From NCBI GenBank assembly GCA_031296355.1, contig JARLFX010000259.1, forward strand, positions 1 to 5,070: a stretch of DNA of 5,070 nucleotides, given 5' to 3'. Positions 1 to 5,070 of the stretch are shown piece after piece. Within the stretch, counting starts at the first letter, position 1. Each line of letters begins with the position of its first letter. The notes beneath the pieces were generated by a model, which ran no database searches, was not told the DNA's origin, and worked only from the letters and a program-made list of their open reading frames with translations. A program made the position numbers and the translations under genes. The stretch is from Acidobacteriaceae bacterium (GTDB lineage: Bacteria > Acidobacteriota > Terriglobia > Terriglobales > Acidobacteriaceae).

Positions 1-59
1 CGTCCGAGCACATGCGCGAGGCATGATAGCACAATGAAGATAGTGTGCGTGTACATCAT
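1..59 (-). CDS. Possible 5' end of a second secreted/surface protein gene, cut by the window edge
   Basis: Starting from ATG at 59-57 (a second ATG follows at 56-54), an open frame of 19 full codons runs off the left edge. It has an in-frame TAG upstream at 96-98 and no earlier ATG. The peptide starts MMYTHT, continues with the hydrophobic core IFIVLSCLA, then HVLGR. This has the n-, h- and c-region shape of a eukaryotic signal peptide. It lies 108 bp downstream of the big gene on the same strand. A TATA-like decamer sits 52-61 nt before its first ATG, the same offset as in the big gene. The fragment is too short to assign a family; a paralogue of the neighbouring cysteine-rich gene is a guess from tandem placement. 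Alternatively, it is a transmembrane exon of the big gene. Confidence 0.5.
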   Translation of the reverse strand, partial: MMYTHTIFIVLSCLAHVLG

Positions 60-167
60 ATGTGAAGTTTGTGGTGTCCTTAAGCATGTCCTTGACTAAA
101 TTTGTTTATCAATATATATTACAGAAAAACACGCACTTCGAGCATATGAATCAGTAAGAATTAAAGA
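60..167 (-). other. Short AT-rich intergenic spacer / 3' end of the big gene
   Basis: This 108-bp stretch separates the TAA of the big gene from the next in-frame ATG. It should contain the 3' UTR, the poly(A) site and the promoter of the next gene. I see no exact AATAAA and no Giardia-type AGTRAA just after the stop codon on the minus strand. There is a run TGTTTTTCTGT at 122-132 (minus strand) that may mark the 3' end. It also contains a possible but weak intron: GTAATC at 171-166 to AG at 92-91. Confidence 0.5.
111..120 (-). promoter_or_regulatory. TATA-like candidate core promoter element of the downstream partial gene
   Basis: AATATATATT (the same on both strands) sits 52-61 nt before the first ATG of the frame starting at 59. 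It differs by one base from the decamer at the identical distance before the big gene. It lies inside the 108-bp spacer, so it would also fall in or after the big gene's 3' end. Confidence 0.38.
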
Positions 168-3100
168 TTACCAGCCGCAGCCGATCTTCCGTCCGAGGAA
201 CCGCATGCCGCTCCTGCATCTGCAGTTTCCGTACCGGTTGCTGCCTGATCTGTACAGTACCGAGTTCGGAGGGCACTCCGTGCATCTTCCCTCGCCGTAG
301 GTGTCGCAGGAACCGCAGGTGTTATGGCAGACCTGGCAGTTGTAGTTAGTGGCCCAGCAGTAGCCGCGCTTGCAGCCGAGGCATCGCGAGTAGCCGACTC
401 TGCAGTCTCCACACTTCCACCAAGGACACCGGCACTTGCCTGAGGTCGCGTTGACCACGTACGGTTGCTTGCACACTAGGCATCTGTTGGCGTTAAGACA
501 CTGGGTGCAGTTGGTCAGGTTGGTGGGGCAAGGCAGGCAGGACATCCTGTCTGGCGAGAGGTAGTATTTCGACGCGCATTTGCTGCACAGACATCCGCAC
601 CTGGCGATGCAGTTCGGGATGCTTGTTGGACAGCAGCCGCCGTTGTTGAGGGTGAAACCGGCCCCGCAGAGGGTGCACACGAGGGCACCGGCGGGGTTGT
701 ATGTACAGTTGAGACAGCCCGGAGGGCAAGGCGTGCAGGTGCCGTTGGGCGCGAACGCGTAGCCCGGCTCGCATGGGCTAGTGCAGAGCAGAGAGCCTAG
801 GGCGTTGAAGGTGCAGTTGATGCAGCCCACTGGACAGGGCACACAGGTACCATTGGGGGCGAGGGCGGTTCCCGGCGGACATATAAGACACGTTCCGTTC
901 TCCAGCGTGTAGCTCGTATCGCACAGAGTACAGTTGGTGAGCGAAGTGCAGTTGAGGCAGCCCGTCTCGCACGGGTCGCAGACGACCGTCGTATCGTTGC
1001 AGAACGTTCCCGCAGGACATCCGCCGCATGGCGGGAAAATGGTAGTGCACGACCCGTCGGACTGTCTAACGCCTCCTGTGATACAGTCGCAGGCGCCGGT
1101 AGTAGTGTTCAGGAACGCGCCCGACTTGCAGGTGATGCAGGCATTCGGGTCGTTCGGGATGGTGCACGTCGCACATGTAGGATCGCAGTCGAGACCGGAG
1201 CAGCTGCCATTGGGGAGTAGGGAAGAGCCCTCGGGACACACGCAGGGGCCGTAGTTGGTGGCAACGAGTCCGAGCTCGCAGGTCGCCGGGTAGGGGCAGG
1301 TGCACACCCGAGGCACGAAGCTGGTGTTGACTGTCGCAAACGGACTTGTGCAGGTCAGACAGAAGTTAGGGTTGCTGGGCGCACGGCAGGTGAGGCAAGA
1401 AGGATCGCAGGCCACACATTGCCCGTCGGCATTCATCATCGACCCGGCCGGACACACGCAGGTTCCGTTGGGGAGAAGCAGGGCCGAGGAGTCGCACGCG
1501 GTGCAGGCTGTAGGCTCGCCGGCGATAGAACAGCTGGCGCAGGAATAGTGGCAGGCCGCGCAGAGGCCGTTGACTCCAATAGCGGTGCCGGAGGCCTCGC
1601 AGACACAGCAGCCGGGATAGGAGGTGAGGACGGCGGTGGGGTCAGTGCAGGATGTACAGTTGGTTGGACTGTACTCGGCCGCACAGGTGGCGCAGCTCGG
1701 GTCGCACACCCCGCAGATTCCGCTGGAGGTCATAAGGCCGCTCGTGCAGATACAGGCAGCACAGGAGAGCTGGGCCGTGGGGTCGTTGCACACGGTGCAT
1801 GTAGTATTACTGGTGCAGCTGAGGCAGGCCGCACCACAGTTATCGCAAGTGAGGGTCAACGTGTTGAAGAAAGTCTTTGGCGGGCACGCGCACGATCCCA
1901 CCGTTCCGCTCCCTGTTAGAGTCATGCCAGGATGGCAGGTGAGACAGCTGTCGGGCGAAAGGGCCACGCTGCATTTGAGGCAGGTCTGGTCGCAGGCCGC
2001 ACAGAACCCGCTGGCCGAGAAGTTGAATGCGGCGTTGTTGCACACACAGGTTGATCCGGTAAGATGGGCGTTGGTCGTGTCCCTGCAGGATATGCATGCG
2101 TTGGGGTTGGCTGGCGCAGTGCAGGTGGCACACGAGGGGTCACACAGCTCGCACATTCCGGTGGTGGCGTTCATAGAGAATGCGGATGTAGGACAAGTGC
2201 AGGTGGTCCCGGTGAGGTTGGCGATGGGGTCTTTGCAGGATAGACACACGGTAGGATTGGTGGTGTTGCAGGTCCCGCACTCCGGCGCACAGGCGATGCA
2301 CGCTCCGACGGCGTCCATCGAGTACCCGAGAGGGCAGACGCAGGCGGTAGTGACGGTCGGAACAGCTATGGAGCTGACGCAGGCGGAACAGTTGGTGGCG
2401 CTCACGCTGCAGTTTGTGCAGGAGAAGTCGCATGCCGTGCAGTTCAAGCCGTCCCAGAAAGTGGCCGAAGGACAGGTGCAGCTGCCGTCGACAGGAGTGA
2501 GGCTAGGCGAGGTGCAAGTGAGGCAGGCTGTGGAGTTCTCTGGACTCGAGCAGGTGGCGCAGGTAGAGTCGCAAGGAAGGCAGGTGCCGTTGGAAGCCAT
2601 CAGAAGAGGCGGGTCGCAGAGGCAGGAGCCGTCGGACTGGAGGGTGGCGCCGGGGCCGCAGCTGCCGCAGACGATTCCGCCGGTCGAGTTCAGAGTGCAG
2701 GTGAGGCACGAGACCGGGCAGTCCGGACACACTCCTGGGCACAGTGGCGCCAGGCCTGAAGTGCAGTTGCAGAATCCGTTCGTCTGCATAGTCATATTTG
2801 TAGGGCAGCGGCAGTAGCCGGGAGTGCCAACGAGGGCAGCCACAGGGTCGGTGCAGCGAGTGCAGGCGCTGCTGTTGGCAGGGAGGGTGCAGTTCGCGCA
2901 GCTGACGTCGCAGGCCTGGCAGGAACCCTCGAAGAGAACTGTGCCTGCAGGACAGATACAGAGGCCGCCGCAGATCGTGGCGTTGGGGTCCAGGCAGACA
3001 GTACAGTTGGACGGCAGGCCCGGCGCGGCGCAGCTCACGCAGCCTGGCGCACATGGGTCGCAGAAGCCGGTATCCGGGTTGAGCACGAAGCCCTGGTCGC

Positions 3101-4637
3101 ATACACAGACTCCGCCGACGACCGAGGCGTTGGGGTCGCTGCAGTTGGTGCAGGCCGCGGGGTCTCCCGGCAGGAAGCAGGTTGTGCAGTTAGAGGCGCA
3201 TTGCTCGCACTGTCCCGTGGCATTGAAGGCGCTGCCTGCGGGGCACACACAGTCCCCGTCAATGGGCACCGTCCCGTTCGCGCAGACCGTACAGATCGTC
3301 CCATTTGTACCCATGCACTCGAGGCAGTTGGGCTCGCAGGCGACCGTGCAGAGGCCGCTCTCATCGTGGGCGAAGCCTGGCGGGCATATGCATATTCCGT
3401 TAACAGGAGTGCTGCCGTCAGTGCAGGTGAGACAGGCGGTGTTGTTGTTGGGGATGAGGCAGGTGGCGCACTCGGGGGCGCAGGAGTCGCAGAGCCCGGT
3501 GGTCAGGTTGGCGGCGGCTCCGGCGGAGAAGCACACGCAGGTGCCGTTGACCAGGCGCATGCCTTTGCAGCAAGATGTGCACGCGTGCGGGTCGCCCGGT
3601 AGGTAGCATGTCTTGCAGGTGGGTGCGCAGGGGATGCAGTAGTGGTCCGAGATGGTGGCCAGTATGGAGTCGCCACGGAAGCCCGAGGCACACTTGCACA
3701 CGCGGCCCACCACTTCTAGGTGACAGCTGCCGCAGCAAGTCCGCGGCTTCGAGCCGTAGGGTGTGCAGGACTTCTGGGTGGATACGCACATGCCGCCGTA
3801 GAGACTGAACCCTCGTCTGCAAGATGTGCACATGGTCTGGTCATTGGGCGCAAGACAGGAGGTGCAGGTGTGATAGCAGTTCATGGTCGTGATGTTCAGG
3901 CACATGCCGAACTTCAGGGTCAGTCCTGGTGCGCAGCTTGTGCAGTACTTCTTGTGTCCGGGCATAACGCACGTAAGACAGGCCGGGTCGCAGGCCTCAC
4001 ACATCCTCGTGGCGAAGCTGAAGGCGGTGCCGATGGGGCAGGTGCAGACACCGTTGACCAGGGTCATGCTGTCGTCAATGCAGCTTGTGCAGGCGAAGGG
4101 GCTGTGCGGCATTGTGCAGGTGGCACACCGGGAGTTGCACGGCCGGCACTCGCCGTTGTGGGACATGGCCGTACCATTGGAGCAGGTGCAGACGCCGCCG
4201 ATGGCGGTCATGAGGGGGTCGGTGCAGGTGATGCAGGCGGAGGTGTCGTTGGGATGGAAGCAAGTGGCACACTGGGCGCTGCAGGGCAGATACTGCTTGG
4301 CGGTGGGGTCCCAGGCGTAGCCAGGGCTGGCGCGGCACACTCCCACAGAGCAGAAGCCGTTGGGCAGACAGTCGCTGTCCCCGGTGCAGGGCGAGGCGTC
4401 CAGCGCCAGACAGTGATCATAGTAGCACGTTGTGGCTGAGCTGCAGGAGAACGGATACAGGTTGCAGTCGGTCCCGAGAGTGAGACGACAGACGGAAAGG
4501 ACGGGGTCGCAGATGCATTCAGTGGTGGAGCAGGGGACGGCGCCGTACTGGCAGAAGGCGTCGCTTGCACAGGACTCGTTCAGCGTCTGGCAGCTCGCCA
4601 GGATGAACAATGAGAAAAGGATCGGAAGTAAATTCAT
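168..4637 (-). CDS. Giant secreted cysteine-rich protein with about 26 furin-like repeat modules
   Basis: The reading frame encodes 1489 residues and ends in TAA. The start is well fixed: an in-frame TGA lies at 4698-4700 and no other in-frame ATG falls between it and 4637. Residues 1-16 form a hydrophobic signal peptide. Residues 17-118 are an EGF-like, disulfide-rich region. Residues 119-1455 are tandem Cx2Cx3Cx2C modules with a typical 'CDPxCxTC...C-I/L-T-C...GxCxCPxG' pattern. Residues 1401-1489 are basic and Trp-rich. I count about 248 Cys and about 46 N-X-S/T sequons. This matches the furin-like (FU) / growth-factor-receptor cysteine-rich superfamily, which in Giardia and relatives makes up VSPs and high-cysteine membrane proteins. 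No second hydrophobic segment, GPI-type tail or CRGKA end is present, so as drawn it is a secreted or cell-coat protein. No catalytic domain is recognisable. A surface, cell-wall or protective-coat role is inference. An unspliced 3' intron leading to a membrane anchor is the main alternative. Confidence 0.93.
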   Translation of the reverse strand: MNLLPILFSLFILASCQTLNESCASDAFCQYGAVPCSTTECICDPVLSVCRLTLGTDCNLYPFSCSSATTCYYDHCLALDASPCTGDSDCLPNGFCSVGVCRASPGYAWDPTAKQYLPCSAQCATCFHPNDTSACITCTDPLMTAIGGVCTCSNGTAMSHNGECRPCNSRCATCTMPHSPFACTSCIDDSMTLVNGVCTCPIGTAFSFATRMCEACDPACLTCVMPGHKKYCTSCAPGLTLKFGMCLNITTMNCYHTCTSCLAPNDQTMCTSCRRGFSLYGGMCVSTQKSCTPYGSKPRTCCGSCHLEVVGRVCKCASGFRGDSILATISDHYCIPCAPTCKTCYLPGDPHACTSCCKGMRLVNGTCVCFSAGAAANLTTGLCDSCAPECATCLIPNNNTACLTCTDGSTPVNGICICPPGFAHDESGLCTVACEPNCLECMGTNGTICTVCANGTVPIDGDCVCPAGSAFNATGQCEQCASNCTTCFLPGDPAACTNCSDPNASVVGGVCVCDQGFVLNPDTGFCDPCAPGCVSCAAPGLPSNCTVCLDPNATICGGLCICPAGTVLFEGSCQACDVSCANCTLPANSSACTRCTDPVAALVGTPGYCRCPTNMTMQTNGFCNCTSGLAPLCPGVCPDCPVSCLTCTLNSTGGIVCGSCGPGATLQSDGSCLCDPPLLMASNGTCLPCDSTCATCSSPENSTACLTCTSPSLTPVDGSCTCPSATFWDGLNCTACDFSCTNCSVSATNCSACVSSIAVPTVTTACVCPLGYSMDAVGACIACAPECGTCNTTNPTVCLSCKDPIANLTGTTCTCPTSAFSMNATTGMCELCDPSCATCTAPANPNACISCRDTTNAHLTGSTCVCNNAAFNFSASGFCAACDQTCLKCSVALSPDSCLTCHPGMTLTGSGTVGSCACPPKTFFNTLTLTCDNCGAACLSCTSNTTCTVCNDPTAQLSCAACICTSGLMTSSGICGVCDPSCATCAAEYSPTNCTSCTDPTAVLTSYPGCCVCEASGTAIGVNGLCAACHYSCASCSIAGEPTACTACDSSALLLPNGTCVCPAGSMMNADGQCVACDPSCLTCRAPSNPNFCLTCTSPFATVNTSFVPRVCTCPYPATCELGLVATNYGPCVCPEGSSLLPNGSCSGLDCDPTCATCTIPNDPNACITCKSGAFLNTTTGACDCITGGVRQSDGSCTTIFPPCGGCPAGTFCNDTTVVCDPCETGCLNCTSLTNCTLCDTSYTLENGTCLICPPGTALAPNGTCVPCPVGCINCTFNALGSLLCTSPCEPGYAFAPNGTCTPCPPGCLNCTYNPAGALVCTLCGAGFTLNNGGCCPTSIPNCIARCGCLCSKCASKYYLSPDRMSCLPCPTNLTNCTQCLNANRCLVCKQPYVVNATSGKCRCPWWKCGDCRVGYSRCLGCKRGYCWATNYNCQVCHNTCGSCDTYGEGRCTECPPNSVLYRSGSNRYGNCRCRSGMRFLGRKIGCGW
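171..437 (-). other. Basic, Trp-rich C-terminal region (residues 1401-1489)
   Basis: This end differs from the array. It carries 15 Lys/Arg against 4 Asp/Glu, and 4 of the protein's 6 tryptophans (1406, 1407, 1427, 1489). It includes a CPWWKCGDC segment and a CKRGYCW segment, and it ends in GCGW. One last Cx2Cx3Cx2C core (1434-1444) is embedded in it. No transmembrane helix, GPI signal or CRGKA motif is visible. A role in binding an acidic or carbohydrate partner is conjecture. Confidence 0.6.
273..4283 (-). repeat. Coding tandem array of about 26 furin-like cysteine modules (residues 119-1455)
   Basis: Module cores begin near residues 119, 164, 213, 254, 334, 383, 430, 477, 526, 573, 637, 686, 733, 780, 829, 879, 931, 975, 1026, 1074, 1151, 1220, 1265, 1301, 1367 and 1434. 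The usual period is 47-52 residues, i.e. 141-156 bp. A typical unit is C-x2-C-x3-C-x2-C-x8-C-x2-C, a loop, then G-x-C-x-C-P-x-G. Consensus pieces include CDPSCATC and ACLTC, with Pro and Asn/Asp between them. Copies are strongly diverged at both protein and DNA level, so this is an old expansion and not a recent satellite. The family match is the furin-like (FU) repeat, where the Cys form intramodule disulfides building a stiff rod. Confidence 0.88.
672..860 (-). repeat. Closest pair of modules: a probable more recent 36-codon duplication
   Basis: Residues 1260-1286 (780-860) and 1296-1322 (672-752) align without gaps with 19 of 27 residues identical. Both start APNGTC, share PCP, GC, NCT and a G-x-L-x-C-T ending, and sit exactly 36 residues (108 bp) apart. 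The spacing is shorter than the usual module period because the CxCPxG loop is reduced. These are the most alike adjacent units I noticed by eye; other pairs were not scored exhaustively. Confidence 0.7.
4284..4589 (-). other. N-terminal EGF-like, disulfide-rich region (residues 17-118)
   Basis: Cysteines in this part are spaced differently from the main array: the CxC pair at 41-43 and clusters at 65-76 and 84-101. The 84-101 stretch (CTGDSDCLPNGFCSVGVC) resembles the short C-x5-C-x5-C-x4-C knots seen at the N-termini of many secreted protist cysteine-rich proteins. It lacks the CxxCxxxCxxC core of the following modules. It may be a separate recognition or capping domain; no named family is assigned. 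Confidence 0.55.
4590..4637 (-). other. N-terminal signal peptide
   Basis: Residues 1-16 read MNLLPILFSLFILASC: a short uncharged n-region, a hydrophobic core of Leu, Ile and Phe, and small residues Ala14-Ser15 near the end. Cleavage around Ser15/Cys16/Gln17 is likely. This targets the protein to the secretory pathway, in keeping with its Cys and sequon content. The LASC ending happens to match a bacterial lipobox, but the n-region has no Lys/Arg and there is no ribosome binding site, so a lipoprotein signal is unlikely. Confidence 0.85.
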
Positions 4638-5070
4638 TATGATTAGGGAAGATCGATGTGGATATAAACTATAGCCAGGCTGGATAATAATATATACTCA
4701 ATCGTATAATATTTTACGTATCGCGCCAAGATACGGATGCTTAACTATAGGATAAGTGCAACAATGTTTAAGATACTGAGGCAAGATTAATGTTATATAT
4801 GTACGAGGAACCGTTGAACGGCTCTACTAAAAACTCCCACAATCTATCGCAACAGAACGCATAATAAGTTATATCTAGCCAGTTCCAGGATATCGCCGTG
4901 TAATAGCCGCAAGTTGTGACCACATATGTAATATCATAGGTTATCTCGCTTATAGTAGCTCACATTTTGATACACATTTGTCAAATAGCACATCACTATC
5001 ATTATGCCCTTGCTATTGCAGTCGCACCCTTATGTTACGAGTGCATTCACTCTCTGTTGGGCTCTGCATA
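4638..5070. other. AT-rich non-coding region upstream of the big gene
   Basis: This 433-bp stretch is visibly richer in A+T than the gene, with many stops in all frames and no open frame of convincing length. I found no tRNA-like cloverleaf or insertion-sequence end. A small palindrome CCGTTGAACGG lies at 4811-4821, too short to interpret. Short frames touch the right edge on both strands (for example + strand ATG at 5004), but nothing supports them as genes. The half nearest 4638 probably holds the promoter. Confidence 0.6.
4689..4698 (-). promoter_or_regulatory. TATA-like candidate core promoter element of the big gene
   Basis: On the minus strand this reads AGTATATATT and lies 52-61 nt upstream of the ATG. 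A near-identical decamer, AATATATATT, lies at exactly the same offset from the next candidate gene's ATG. If it acts as a TATA-like box, the 5' UTR would be only about 20-30 nt. A second AT-rich patch (TTTATA at 4663-4668, minus strand) lies closer to the ATG and could be the initiator. The AT-rich background makes chance matches fairly likely. Confidence 0.4.

Noticed and set aside
168..170. TAA as a sense (Gln) codon as in hexamitine diplomonads
   Set aside because: No TAA or TAG occurs in frame anywhere in the 1489 codons, the coding composition ends right at this codon, and the frame beyond it loses the Cys pattern.
1624..2817. 397-codon open frame on the plus strand
   Set aside because: It lies wholly antisense to the cysteine-module array. 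Its Gln/Val-rich, repetitive peptide is the mirror of the repeated Cys/Thr codons, and stops are rare because of codon bias. No signal, domain or composition supports it.
273..4283. CRISPR array or DNA satellite as explanation of the periodicity
   Set aside because: The repetition is at the protein level with a period near 147 bp and strongly diverged DNA. There are no identical direct repeats with unique spacers.
2824..4439. Other long plus-strand frames (e.g. 2824-3606, 3720-4439, 3883-4320)
   Set aside because: They have the same antisense-shadow character, overlap each other, and are Ala/Gly/Val/Gln-rich with no recognisable domain. The minus-strand frame explains the whole region.
4590..4601. 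LASC lipobox-like motif, suggesting a bacterial lipoprotein
   Set aside because: There is no positively charged n-region and no Shine-Dalgarno before the ATG, and the FU-module array with dense N-glycosylation sequons fits a eukaryotic secreted protein better.
4811..4821. Palindrome CCGTTGAACGG as a hairpin or operator
   Set aside because: It is short, leaves too small a loop for a stable full-length hairpin, has no T-run, and a palindrome of this size is not surprising in over 400 bp.
5004..5069. Plus-strand frame starting MPLLLQSHPY and open to the right edge
   Set aside because: Only 22 codons are visible, with no clear signal peptide, no composition shift and no matching promoter element at the offset seen for the other two genes. 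It could be a real start but cannot be supported.

Overview
The window holds one very large intronless gene on the minus strand (168-4637). It encodes a 1489-residue, signal-peptide-bearing, extremely cysteine-rich protein: I count about 248 Cys, roughly one residue in six. The protein is a tandem array of about 26 furin-like / growth-factor-receptor-type modules (Cx2Cx3Cx2C cores). It resembles the cysteine-rich surface and secreted proteins of protists, such as the VSP / high-cysteine membrane protein world of Giardia and its fornicate relatives, but it shows neither a transmembrane segment nor the VSP-type CRGKA tail.

The organism is most likely a unicellular eukaryote with a compact genome, plausibly a metamonad/fornicate. 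The reasons are the repeat type, about 46 N-glycosylation sequons, a eukaryote-style signal peptide with no Shine-Dalgarno sequence, a GC-rich coding region with much more AT-rich flanks, and only about 108 bp to the next candidate start. The gene reads through with no TAA/TAG/TGA, so it gives no sign of the UAR=Gln code of hexamitine diplomonads. Taxonomy below 'protist' is inference only.

Layout in transcription order (right to left): 5070-4638 is AT-rich non-coding sequence with a TATA-like element 52-61 nt before the ATG. 4637-168 is the big gene: signal peptide, EGF-like/disulfide-rich N-terminal region, long module array, then a basic Trp-rich C-terminus. 167-60 is a short AT-rich spacer. 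From 59 an open frame runs off the left edge and begins with a second signal-peptide-like sequence. Its upstream region carries almost the same TATA-like decamer at exactly the same distance from its ATG (52-61 nt). The simplest reading is two tandem genes for secreted/surface proteins sharing one promoter architecture. A rival reading is that the hydrophobic stretch at the left edge is a membrane-anchor exon of the big gene, joined through an unrecognised 81-nt intron.
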